Assembly (NCBI RefSeq): GCF_014206975.1
Contig: NZ_JACHOU010000003.1
Span: 62,001-126,000, forward strand
DNA: 64,000 nucleotides
From: Aminobacter aganoensis
Lineage (GTDB): Bacteria > Pseudomonadota > Alphaproteobacteria > Rhizobiales > Rhizobiaceae
Direction: 5' to 3'
Shown: positions 16,042-23,143 of the stretch, piece by piece
How the letters are laid out: each line of letters opens with the position of its first letter
Position numbering within the stretch: position 1 is the first letter of the stretch
Program-made: the position numbers and the translations under genes
Notes under the pieces: model-generated
Told to the model about the DNA's origin: nothing
Seen by the model: only the letters and a program-made list of their open reading frames with translations
Database searches by the model: none

Positions 16042-17430
16042 ATGTCCGCTCTCTCGCCGGTCCTCGACCGTCTCGACAAGAATCTCGACCAGTCCCTGGA
16101 GCGCCTGTTCGGCCTGCTCCGCATCAAGTCGATCTCCACCGACCCGGCCTTTTCGTCGGATTGCCGCAAGGCCGCGGAATGGCTGGTCGCCGACCTCAAG
16201 TCGATCGGCTTCGACGCCAGCGTCCGCGACACGCCGGGCCACCCGATGGTGGTCGCTCATCACGACGGCCCTGCCGGTTCGCCGCACGTGCTGTTTTACG
16301 GCCACTACGACGTCCAGCCGGTCGATCCGCTGAACCTCTGGGAAGACGATCCCTTCGATCCCAAGATCAAGGAAATCGCAGGCGGCATCAAGGTCATCAC
16401 CGGCCGCGGTTCGTCCGACGACAAGGGCCAGCTGATGCTCTTCGTCGAGGCCTGCCGCGCCTGGAAGGAGGTCCATGGCGGCCTGCCGTGCAAGATCACC
16501 CTCCTGTTCGAGGGCGAGGAAGAGTCGGGTTCGCCGTCGCTCAAGCCGTTCCTCGATGCCAATGCGGAAGAACTCAAGGCCGATTTCGCCATGGTCTGCG
16601 ACACCGGCATGTGGGATCGCGAGACGCCCGCCATCTCGATCGCGCTGCGCGGTCTCGTCGGCGAGGAGATAACCGTTCACGCCGCCGACCGCGACCTGCA
16701 TTCGGGCGAGTATGGCGGTGCCGCCGCCAACCCGGTGCGCATCCTGGCCAAGGTGCTGGCCGACATTCACGACGAAACCGGCCGCGTCACCATTCCCGGC
16801 TTCTATGACGGCGTCGAGGAGACGCCTTCGCAGATCCTGAAGTCGTGGGAGACGCTCGGCGAGACCGCCGAGAAGTTCCTCGGCGAGGTTGGCCTGTCCA
16901 TTCCCTCGGGCGAAAAGGGCCGTTCGGTGCTCGAACTGGTCTGGGCCCGTCCGACCGCCGAGTTCAACGGCATCATCGGCGGCTACACCGGCAAGGGCTT
17001 CAAGACCGTGATCGCATCCCAGGCTTCGGCCAAGGTGTCGTTCCGCCTCGTCCACAAGCAGGACCCAGAAAAGCTCCGCGCTGCCTTCCGCGAGTTCGTC
17101 AGCGCGCGCATTCCCGCCGATTGCAGCGTCGAGTTCGAGAAGCATGGCGGCTCGCCGGCGATCCAGCTGTCCTACGACTCGCCGTTCCTCGCCAAGGCCA
17201 AGGACGCGCTCTCGGATGAGTGGTCGAAGCAGACGGTGATGATCGCCATGGGCGGCTCCATCCCGATCGTCGGCGACTTCCAGACCTATCTCGGCATGGA
17301 GTCGCTGCTGGTCGGTTTCGCGCTCGCCGACGACCGCATCCATTCGCCGAACGAGAAGTACGACCTGAACTCGTTCCACAAGGGCCAGCGCTCCTGGGCC
17401 CGCATTCTCGAGGCGCTGACCCGTTCGTGA
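16042..17430 (+). CDS. M20-family dipeptidase
   Basis: Zinc-dependent M20/M25/M40 peptidase of 462 residues, probably a cytosolic dipeptidase. Metal ligands are visible in order: GHYDVQP (His), GSSDDKGQ (Asp), EGEEESGSP (catalytic and bridging Glu), CDTGMW (Asp) and the final DDRIHSPNEKYDL (His). The dimerisation domain lies between about residues 210 and 370. The ATG at 16042 is preceded by GAAAGGCA; the upstream in-frame extension runs through the terminator and is not coding. Substrate range is not deducible. Confidence 0.88.
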   Translation: MSALSPVLDRLDKNLDQSLERLFGLLRIKSISTDPAFSSDCRKAAEWLVADLKSIGFDASVRDTPGHPMVVAHHDGPAGSPHVLFYGHYDVQPVDPLNLWEDDPFDPKIKEIAGGIKVITGRGSSDDKGQLMLFVEACRAWKEVHGGLPCKITLLFEGEEESGSPSLKPFLDANAEELKADFAMVCDTGMWDRETPAISIALRGLVGEEITVHAADRDLHSGEYGGAAANPVRILAKVLADIHDETGRVTIPGFYDGVEETPSQILKSWETLGETAEKFLGEVGLSIPSGEKGRSVLELVWARPTAEFNGIIGGYTGKGFKTVIASQASAKVSFRLVHKQDPEKLRAAFREFVSARIPADCSVEFEKHGGSPAIQLSYDSPFLAKAKDALSDEWSKQTVMIAMGGSIPIVGDFQTYLGMESLLVGFALADDRIHSPNEKYDLNSFHKGQRSWARILEALTRS

Positions 17431-17437
17431 CCGCCTA

Positions 17438-17462
17438 AGATCAACTTTCTGTTGATTTTTCT
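17438..17462 (+). terminator. Weak intrinsic terminator after the M20 peptidase
   Basis: ATCAAC at 17440-17445 pairs with GTTGAT at 17451-17456 and is followed by TTTTTC. The stem is short and AT-rich, so efficiency is uncertain. Confidence 0.4.
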
Positions 17463-17504
17463 TCCGATCGCGGCAAGGGAGAAGCCAAGCCGCGATCGGA
17501 GACA

Positions 17505-18125
17505 ATGATGACCATCCGCTTCCACAAGCACGACCTGCCCGACCTCACGCACTACGACGTCGATGCGGTCGCCATCGACACCGAGACGCTGGGGCTGAAC
17601 CCGCATCGCGACCGGCTCTGCGTGGTGCAGATCTCGCCCGGCGACGGCACCGCCGACGTCATCCAGATCGCGCCCGGGCAGAAGAAGGCGCCGAACCTGA
17701 CGAGCCTGCTCAGGAACCGCAAGGTGACGAAGCTGTTCCATTTCGGCCGCTTCGACATCGCCGTGCTCTACAACGCCTTCGGTGTCGTGACCGAGCCGGT
17801 GTTCTGCACCAAGATCGCCTCACGCCTGACCCGCACCTACACCGATCGCCACGGCCTCAAGGACATCTGCAACGAACTGCTGGGCGTCAGCCTGTCGAAG
17901 CAGCAGCAGTCGTCCGACTGGGCCGCCGAGACGCTGTCGCCCGAGCAGCTCGAATACGCCGCTTCCGACGTGCTCTACCTGCACCGGCTGCGCGACGTGC
18001 TGGCCGGCAGGCTGGAGCGTGACGGCCGCACCAGGGAGGCCGAGGCCTGCTTCCGCTTCCTGCCCACCCGCGCCAAGCTCGACCTGATGGGCTGGGACGA
18101 GGAAGACATTTTCGCCCATAGCTGA
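17505..18125 (+). CDS. nrnC: NanoRNase C, DEDD-family 3'-5' exoribonuclease
   Basis: A 206-residue RNase D-like exonuclease without the HRDC domains of true RNase D, the form that alphaproteobacteria use instead of Orn to degrade diribonucleotides. DEDDy residues are in AIDTETLGL (motif I, Asp/Glu, about residue 24), LFHFGRFDIAVL (motif II, Asp) and LEYAASDVLYLHRL (motif III, Tyr and Asp). By removing pGpG it would also finish c-di-GMP breakdown. It stands as a single gene, with a tandem ATG ATG start. Confidence 0.88.
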   Translation: MMTIRFHKHDLPDLTHYDVDAVAIDTETLGLNPHRDRLCVVQISPGDGTADVIQIAPGQKKAPNLTSLLRNRKVTKLFHFGRFDIAVLYNAFGVVTEPVFCTKIASRLTRTYTDRHGLKDICNELLGVSLSKQQQSSDWAAETLSPEQLEYAASDVLYLHRLRDVLAGRLERDGRTREAEACFRFLPTRAKLDLMGWDEEDIFAHS

Positions 18126-18195
18126 CGCTGCGGCAGCCTGCTTTGAGGGAACGAACGGACAGGTTTGGCCGTTTGGGATGCGTTACCTTGCAGCG

Positions 18196-18292
18196 CAGCG
18201 CGTCATTTGGGACGCGCAAAGGACGCTGCAAGACTTTTAAATCGTGCATGATCCTTTCCGAAAAATCGGGATCGATTTTCGGGGTCGTGCAC
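18196..18292. repeat. Dispersed rhizobial palindromic repeat
   Basis: The stretch CAGCGCGTCATTTGGGACGC, then GCAAAGGACGCTG, then a dyad with arms near 18244-18264 and 18276-18292 (GTGCATGATCC...GTCGTGCAC around CCGAAAA...TTTTCGG). This composite closely resembles a repeat found many times between genes in Mesorhizobium and relatives. It lies directly before a small membrane-protein gene and could shape its 5' leader. Confidence 0.65.
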
Positions 18293-18311
18293 AGTGAAAG
18301 GATGCATCCGA

Positions 18312-18611
18312 ATGGCCACGACCCGTGAAGAAATCCAGTCCGACCTCGAAGCGCAGGTTGCCCAGCTGACCAAGCAGGTCTCGTCGCTGACGAAGGCGAT
18401 GTCCAAACGCAGCGCAAGCGCATTGGCGGAAGGCCGCGAGAGTGCGTCCGAGTTCTATGACGGCTTCTACGACCGCTTCACCGACGCCCTGCCGGCCATG
18501 CGCAAGCAGGCCCGCGCGGCGCAGAAGACAGCCCAGGACAATCCGATGACGACGGCGCTTGTTGGCGTGGCGGTCTTCGGTCTGCTTGCGGCGCTGCTGA
18601 CCCGCCGCTGA
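18312..18611 (+). CDS. Small DUF883/ElaB-like membrane-anchored protein
   Basis: A 99-residue protein with an N-terminal coiled coil (EEIQSDLEAQVAQLTKQVSSLTKAMSKR), a middle amphipathic part (YDGFYDRFTDALPAMRKQARAAQKTAQDNP) and a single C-terminal membrane span (TTALVGVAVFGLLAALLTRR). That is the layout of ElaB/YqjD/DUF883 proteins, which in enterobacteria tie ribosomes or stress factors to the inner membrane. AAAGGA precedes the ATG at 18312. Assignment is by architecture, not close identity. Confidence 0.7.
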   Translation: MATTREEIQSDLEAQVAQLTKQVSSLTKAMSKRSASALAEGRESASEFYDGFYDRFTDALPAMRKQARAAQKTAQDNPMTTALVGVAVFGLLAALLTRR

Positions 18612-18682
18612 CTTTTGCTGCCGCGTGGCTTTACCGGGCCGCGCGGTCGGCTATCGTTGGTTAGCAAATCTGAGGGATCCCG

Positions 18683-18931
18683 ATGAGCGCCAAGACACCG
18701 ATCTCCACCGCCCCGACGGACGGTTCCAAGGTCACGGTCTACTGGACCGACCGTGACGGCCAGGAAAACGAGTCCGTCGCCCAGTACCGGTCGCTCGACC
18801 GCCTGAAGGCGGCCGGCGGGCAGTGGGACGAAAGCGACGAAGGCTGGTGGGCCTATGTCGACAGCGACACCCAGAAACGCATTGTCCCGCATTCGTGGGC
18901 GGCACCCGGTGGCGACGACGACGACGAATGA
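18683..18931 (+). CDS. Small hypothetical acidic protein
   Basis: An 82-residue soluble protein with sequence such as STAPTDGSKVTVYWTDRDGQENESVAQY and DEGWWAYVDSDTQKRIVPHSWA, ending in GGDDDDE. The DG.KV.V.W.DRDG..... pattern suggests a small beta-rich domain. GAGGGATCCCG precedes the ATG. It lies 36 bp before another small gene and may be co-transcribed. Family not recognised with certainty. Confidence 0.65.
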   Translation: MSAKTPISTAPTDGSKVTVYWTDRDGQENESVAQYRSLDRLKAAGGQWDESDEGWWAYVDSDTQKRIVPHSWAAPGGDDDDE

Positions 18932-18966
18932 GCGTATGCTCGGCATAGCCAGCCGGGAGAAGAACC

Positions 18967-19167
18967 ATGGCCGAAAAACCCGATCGGAAAGAACACGAGT
19001 TCATGGTCGCAGGCGTCGAGCCCGCACCTGAGTCCAGCCTCGACGGCGTTGCCGTGACGCTGGTCGACGCGCGCGGCGGCCGCGTGCGTCTCCACATGAA
19101 CCCCGACATGGCCGAGTTGCTGCGCGAGCGGGTCTCGGCCGCTCTCAACAAGACGACCGGTCCCTGA
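18967..19167 (+). CDS. Small hypothetical protein
   Basis: A 66-residue protein with an acidic N-terminal half and a C-terminal helix (MNPDMAELLRERVSAALNKTTG). A GGGAGAAG ribosome site sits a few bases before the ATG, supporting real expression. It follows the acidic protein gene closely. No function is apparent. Confidence 0.65.
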   Translation: MAEKPDRKEHEFMVAGVEPAPESSLDGVAVTLVDARGGRVRLHMNPDMAELLRERVSAALNKTTGP

Positions 19168-19398
19168 ACGCGCTCCGTTAGCCCGCGCTTGCCAGGTGTC
19201 TGACCGGGCCTTGCCCGAAGCCGGACGCTTTGCCCCCTTTTCGTCGTCCGCAACCTGTGGCGACCCGCGATCCTGCCCCCGTCCAAGGCTGATGGCCTCA
19301 GGCGCGCGAAAAATTTCTCCACCGCCCTTTGAACCTTTTCTCCCCTCGAGCCGACCAAGCTTCGTGAGGTGGACAAATCTGTTTCAAAGGAGAGAACC

Positions 19399-19632
19399 AT
19401 GAGTGCACTGCGCAACATCATACTGGCCATGGTCGCGGCTTCCGCCGTGACTGCCTGTCAGTCGACCGAAATCCGCCGCTGCGAATGGAAGCCGAAGGAT
19501 CCTCGTTATCTCGAGAGCAGCAACTGCTGCAACAAGAACGACCCGTCGAGCCCTTGCTACAAGAGCAGCGACCGGCCGGACCGTCCCGACAAGCCGAACG
19601 ACCCGCGTCCCAACGATCCGATCCCGGGTTGA
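19399..19632 (+). CDS. Small Pro/Asp-rich lipoprotein
   Basis: A 77-residue secreted lipoprotein. The signal sequence is MSALRNIILAMVAASAVTA, with lipobox VTAC giving Cys 20 as the lipid-bearing residue. The mature part contains NCCNKNDPSSPCYK and a proline-aspartate tail (RPDRPDKPNDPRPNDP). AAAGGAGAG precedes the ATG at 19399. A stem-loop follows at 19653. The role is unknown; such small lipoproteins sit in the inner or outer membrane. Confidence 0.75.
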   Translation: MSALRNIILAMVAASAVTACQSTEIRRCEWKPKDPRYLESSNCCNKNDPSSPCYKSSDRPDRPDKPNDPRPNDPIPG

Positions 19633-19652
19633 TCGCGCCTGCGTCCGTGGCC

Positions 19653-19680
19653 GCCGCCGTTCGAACGAACGGCGGCTTTG
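19653..19680 (+). terminator. Stem-loop after the lipoprotein gene, possible terminator
   Basis: GCCGCCGTTCG at 19653-19663 pairs exactly with 19666-19676, followed by only three T. It is a strong hairpin but a poor U-tract, so termination may be partial. Confidence 0.4.
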
Positions 19681-19748
19681 CCGCGTCGAGCGCTGCCTGC
19701 GCGTGGCGCCTGGCCACGCTTTGCCCACAGGCCGCGAGCCGGCTTGAC

Positions 19749-19763
19749 TTAACGCCCCCTTAA
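19749..19763. promoter_or_regulatory. Consensus CtrA binding site upstream of the PBP1A gene
   Basis: The sequence is TTAA, seven bases (CGCCCCC), TTAA: an exact match to the full CtrA consensus TTAA-N7-TTAA of alphaproteobacteria. It ends 58 bp before the chosen PBP1A start, at promoter distance. CtrA is the cell-cycle master regulator of this class; control here is inferred from the motif. Confidence 0.6.
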
Positions 19764-19821
19764 ATCGCCGCATTTACTGTCCAACCGGAACGCCATTGGC
19801 ATGGGGGCCGGACAAACAGGT

Positions 19822-22017
19822 ATGGCGAACCGAAACGACAGACGCATCGAACCCCGCTTCGATGGACCGCGCGATGAGCCGGAGGACGACGTCTTTTCGG
19901 TGCGCGAGGAGGACCGTGTCGTGCCCAGCCGCCGCAAGACCCCGGCCAAGCGCAAATCGTCCAAGGCACGGTCGACGCCGCGCGGCCGCTCGAAAAAACC
20001 CAGGCGCGGCATGTTCGGCATCTTCGGCCGGCTGGTCTACTGGGGCTTCGTGCTGTCCATCTGGGGCGGCATCGCCGCTGCCGGCATCGTCATCTACTAC
20101 GGCGCCAAGATGCCGAGTTCGACGACCTGGGCGATCCCCGACCGTTCGCCCAACATCAAGATCATCGGCGTCGACGGCAGGCTTGTCGCCAATCGCGGCA
20201 TGACCGGCGGCGAGGCCGTCGGCCTGCACGAGATGTCGCCCTACATTCCGCAGGCGGTCATGGCGATCGAGGATCGCCGCTTTTATTCGCATTTCGGCTT
20301 CGATCCGATCGGCCTGGCGCGCGCGCTGTCGACCAGGGTCCTGCACGGCCGCTTCACCCAGGGCGGCTCGACGCTGACCCAGCAGCTCGCCAAGAACCTG
20401 TTCCTCAAGCCCGACCGCACGCTCGAGCGCAAGGTCCAGGAGGTGCTGCTGGCGCTGTGGCTGGAGCAGAAGCACACCAAGGACCAGATCCTCGAAATGT
20501 ATCTCAACCGGGTCTATTTCGGCTCGGGATCCTACGGTGTCGAAGCGGCCTCGCGGCGCTATTTCGGCAAGTCCGCGCGCGATGTCACCTTGTCCGAGGC
20601 AGCCCTCCTGGCCGGCCTGCTCAAGGCGCCCTCGCGCCTGTCGCCGGCGCGCGATCCCAAGGCCGCGGAGGCCCGCGCCCAGCTCGTTCTGGGGGCAATG
20701 CGCGGCGAAGGCATGATCGGCGAGAAGGAGCTGAAGACGGCGATGAGCGCGCCGGCCACGCGCGCCGCCTCGTTCTGGACCGGTTCGGAAAACTACGTCG
20801 CCGACCGCGTCATGGAGGAACTGCCCGGCCTGATCGGCGAGGTGCGCTTCGACATCATCGTCGACACCACCGTCGACATGACCTTGCAGGATCTTGCAGA
20901 GAAATCGATCCGCCGGCTGATCGACGAGAGCGGACAGAAGCTCAATGTCAGCCAGGGCGCATTGGTGTCGATCGACAATTCGGGCGCCGTCCGCGCCATG
21001 GTCGGCGGCTACGACTATTCGACCAGCCAGTTCGACCGCGCCTCCGAGGCGCGCCGCCAGCCGGGATCGGCCTTCAAGCCGTTCGTCTACATGGCGGCCC
21101 TGGAACAGGGGCGCACGCCCGACAGCATGCGCAACGACGCGCCGATCAAGATCGGCAAGTGGACGCCGGAAAACTACAACGGCAAGTATTATGGCCGGGT
21201 GACGCTGAAGACCGCGCTGGCGAAGTCGCTGAATTCGGTGGCGGCGCAGCTTGCGATGGAGGTCGGCCCCAACGCGGTCGTCGAGGCGGCGCATCGCATG
21301 GGCATCGAATCCGACCTCCAGCCCAATGTCTCGATCTCGCTCGGCACCTCCGAGGTCACGCCGCTGGAGCTGACGGCGGCCTATGTGCCGTTCGCCAACG
21401 GCGGCTACCGCCCTGAGGTGCACATGATCCGCCGTGTCACCACGACCGACGGCAACGTGCTCTACGAGAACACGGCTGGCGGCGGCCCGCGCGTCATCAG
21501 CCCCGAAGTGGTCGGCATGATGAACGCGATGATGACGGGCGCGGTCGAGGAGGGCACGGCAAAGAAGGCAGCCTTCGCATGGCCGGCGGCGGGCAAGACC
21601 GGCACCAGCCAGAATTCGCGCGACGCCTGGTTCGTCGGCTATACCGCCAATCTGACCACCGGCGTGTGGTTCGGCAACGACGACGGCAAGCCGATGAAGA
21701 AGGTCACCGGCGGCGCGCTGCCGGCGCTGGCCTGGCATGAGTTCATGGTCGCCGCGCACGAAGGCGTTCCGGTGGCCGCCTTGCCGGGCTCCTGGACGCC
21801 GCAGCCCGCGGCCCCCGCTGTCGCCGTCGAGGACCAGCCATTCGACGAGAACACCTTCCCGGCAGCACCCCAACCGGTCCGTCAGCAGGTCGGCGACGCC
21901 GGCGGCATGGCGCAGGAGCCGACGGCGTCGATCCGCCGCCCGGTGCCGCCCGCCGACGTCGGCGGTCCCGTCCAGCGCCGCGAGACCTCTATTCTCGACG
22001 TCATCATGGGCAACTAG
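19822..22017 (+). CDS. Penicillin-binding protein 1A-type peptidoglycan synthase
   Basis: Bifunctional class A penicillin-binding protein, 731 residues from the ATG at 19822; an ATG at 19801 would add seven. A basic cytoplasmic tail (residues 1-67) and one membrane anchor (about 70-93) lead to the GT51 glycosyltransferase, with catalytic Glu 150 in AIEDRRFYSHFGFDPIGLARA and GGSTLTQQLAKN. The transpeptidase has SxxK at Ser 416 (PGSAFKPF), SLN in AKSLNSVAAQ and KTG at Lys 592. A Pro-rich C-tail follows. A perfect CtrA box lies upstream, so cell-cycle-timed expression is plausible. It works in the periplasm on lipid II. Confidence 0.92.
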   Translation: MANRNDRRIEPRFDGPRDEPEDDVFSVREEDRVVPSRRKTPAKRKSSKARSTPRGRSKKPRRGMFGIFGRLVYWGFVLSIWGGIAAAGIVIYYGAKMPSSTTWAIPDRSPNIKIIGVDGRLVANRGMTGGEAVGLHEMSPYIPQAVMAIEDRRFYSHFGFDPIGLARALSTRVLHGRFTQGGSTLTQQLAKNLFLKPDRTLERKVQEVLLALWLEQKHTKDQILEMYLNRVYFGSGSYGVEAASRRYFGKSARDVTLSEAALLAGLLKAPSRLSPARDPKAAEARAQLVLGAMRGEGMIGEKELKTAMSAPATRAASFWTGSENYVADRVMEELPGLIGEVRFDIIVDTTVDMTLQDLAEKSIRRLIDESGQKLNVSQGALVSIDNSGAVRAMVGGYDYSTSQFDRASEARRQPGSAFKPFVYMAALEQGRTPDSMRNDAPIKIGKWTPENYNGKYYGRVTLKTALAKSLNSVAAQLAMEVGPNAVVEAAHRMGIESDLQPNVSISLGTSEVTPLELTAAYVPFANGGYRPEVHMIRRVTTTDGNVLYENTAGGGPRVISPEVVGMMNAMMTGAVEEGTAKKAAFAWPAAGKTGTSQNSRDAWFVGYTANLTTGVWFGNDDGKPMKKVTGGALPALAWHEFMVAAHEGVPVAALPGSWTPQPAAPAVAVEDQPFDENTFPAAPQPVRQQVGDAGGMAQEPTASIRRPVPPADVGGPVQRRETSILDVIMGN

Positions 22018-22155
22018 ACGCCGGCCATCCGTCTGCTTGTGAAAGGTCCCTGTCCCGCGGCGCGGCCGGACTCGAGGCCATAGTGTTGCCCGAATGCTTC
22101 AGGTCGGCGGAAACCCGCCAGGGTTGTGGCCTGCCATGCGCTCATCTTATTACGA

Positions 22156-22172
22156 ATCTCTAATTTAGAGAT
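22156..22172. promoter_or_regulatory. AT-rich palindrome upstream of the porin-like gene
   Basis: ATCTCTA and TAGAGAT arms of 7 bp around ATT, in an otherwise GC-rich gap, 38 bp before the GTG start of the next gene. It looks like an operator for a small dimeric regulator (ArsR or MarR size). No candidate regulator is adjacent. Confidence 0.45.
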
Positions 22173-22210
22173 GTATGTTGCCTCATCGAATCTCAGGCGA
22201 GGGGCCATCC

Positions 22211-23065
22211 GTGAAGACCTTTTTATCGAGCGTCTGCCTTGCAGCGCTGACCACATCCGCTTTTGCCGCAGATGCCTTGGCGCCGGTCGACGAGACCGTC
22301 ATCCGCCAGGTCTCCGGCTATGGTGAAATCTACGGCGGCGGCGTGTGGTTCGACGAATTCGACGAGGGTGACATCTGGGCCTATGGCGGCGCCGCGCGCG
22401 TCAACGTGCCCTTCGCCGAACGCTGGAACGCACAGGGCGATCTCACCGTCGATGCCATCGATATCGAAGGCAACAGGCTGCACAGCATCGGCGGTGCCCT
22501 GCATCTCAACTGGCGCGATCCGGCATCCTATGCCGTTGGCGGCTTCGCCGAGGTCAAGACATATGGCTTGCCCGGCGGTGGCCCCGACCAGGACATCTGG
22601 GACTGGAAGGTCGGTCCGGAGGCCCAGGCCTATTTCGGCAACGTCACCATTTACGGTCAGGCCTACTACGGTGGGCTTGAAGTTGACGGGATCCCCGTCG
22701 ACGTCGATCTGATGGGTATTCGCGGCGTGGCGCGCTACTTTGCGCAGGACAATTTGCGCTTCGACGCCGAGCTTGGCTTCCACAGGGTCAATCTCACTCA
22801 GGGCGGCACGGATGCGGATCTCGACGTCGTCGCATTGGCGCTGCAGGCGACCTACCGTTTCACCGACACCCCATGGTCGGTCTTCGGTCGCTACCAGTAT
22901 GAAAACGTCTCCATATCGGAGGCATCGGACAGCCTGGACCTGCACAAGTTCTCGGTCGGCCTGCGCGCCAGCTTCGGCAGCGGCACGCTGCTCGACGAGG
23001 ACCGCAACGGCGCCACGATGGACACCTACCGGCCGAATTTCGTCCTGCCCTTCGTCGGCGGCTGA
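22211..23065 (+). CDS. Putative outer-membrane beta-barrel protein
   Basis: A 284-residue exported protein. With the GTG at 22211, preceded by GCGAGGGGCC, it begins MKTFLSSVCLAALTTSAFA, a clean Sec signal peptide. The mature sequence alternates short hydrophobic and aromatic strands (VSGYGEIYGGGVWF, WAYGGAARVNVPF, AYFGNVTIYGQAYYGG, VSVGLR-type repeats near the end), fitting a small barrel of about 10-12 strands. It lacks the terminal aromatic residue usual in porins, ending FVLPFVGG. A terminator follows at 23092. No named family is recognised. Confidence 0.7.
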   Translation: MKTFLSSVCLAALTTSAFAADALAPVDETVIRQVSGYGEIYGGGVWFDEFDEGDIWAYGGAARVNVPFAERWNAQGDLTVDAIDIEGNRLHSIGGALHLNWRDPASYAVGGFAEVKTYGLPGGGPDQDIWDWKVGPEAQAYFGNVTIYGQAYYGGLEVDGIPVDVDLMGIRGVARYFAQDNLRFDAELGFHRVNLTQGGTDADLDVVALALQATYRFTDTPWSVFGRYQYENVSISEASDSLDLHKFSVGLRASFGSGTLLDEDRNGATMDTYRPNFVLPFVGG

Positions 23066-23091
23066 CCGTACAGCCTGATACAAAGAAAAGA

Positions 23092-23119
23092 AGCCGCGCA
23101 GGCGACTGCGCGGCTTTTT
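23092..23119 (+). terminator. Intrinsic terminator after the beta-barrel gene
   Basis: AGCCGCGCA pairs with TGCGCGGCT around GGCGAC, followed by five T. With the A-run on the other side it may also serve the convergent antiporter gene. Confidence 0.8.
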
Positions 23120-23143
23120 CGATTGGCTTGACTGTGCGCCCGG

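Noticed and set aside
15756-16808. Overlapping rightward frame through the terminator and peptidase start
   Set aside because: Arg/Pro-rich shadow of the M20 peptidase frame; it runs through an intrinsic terminator.
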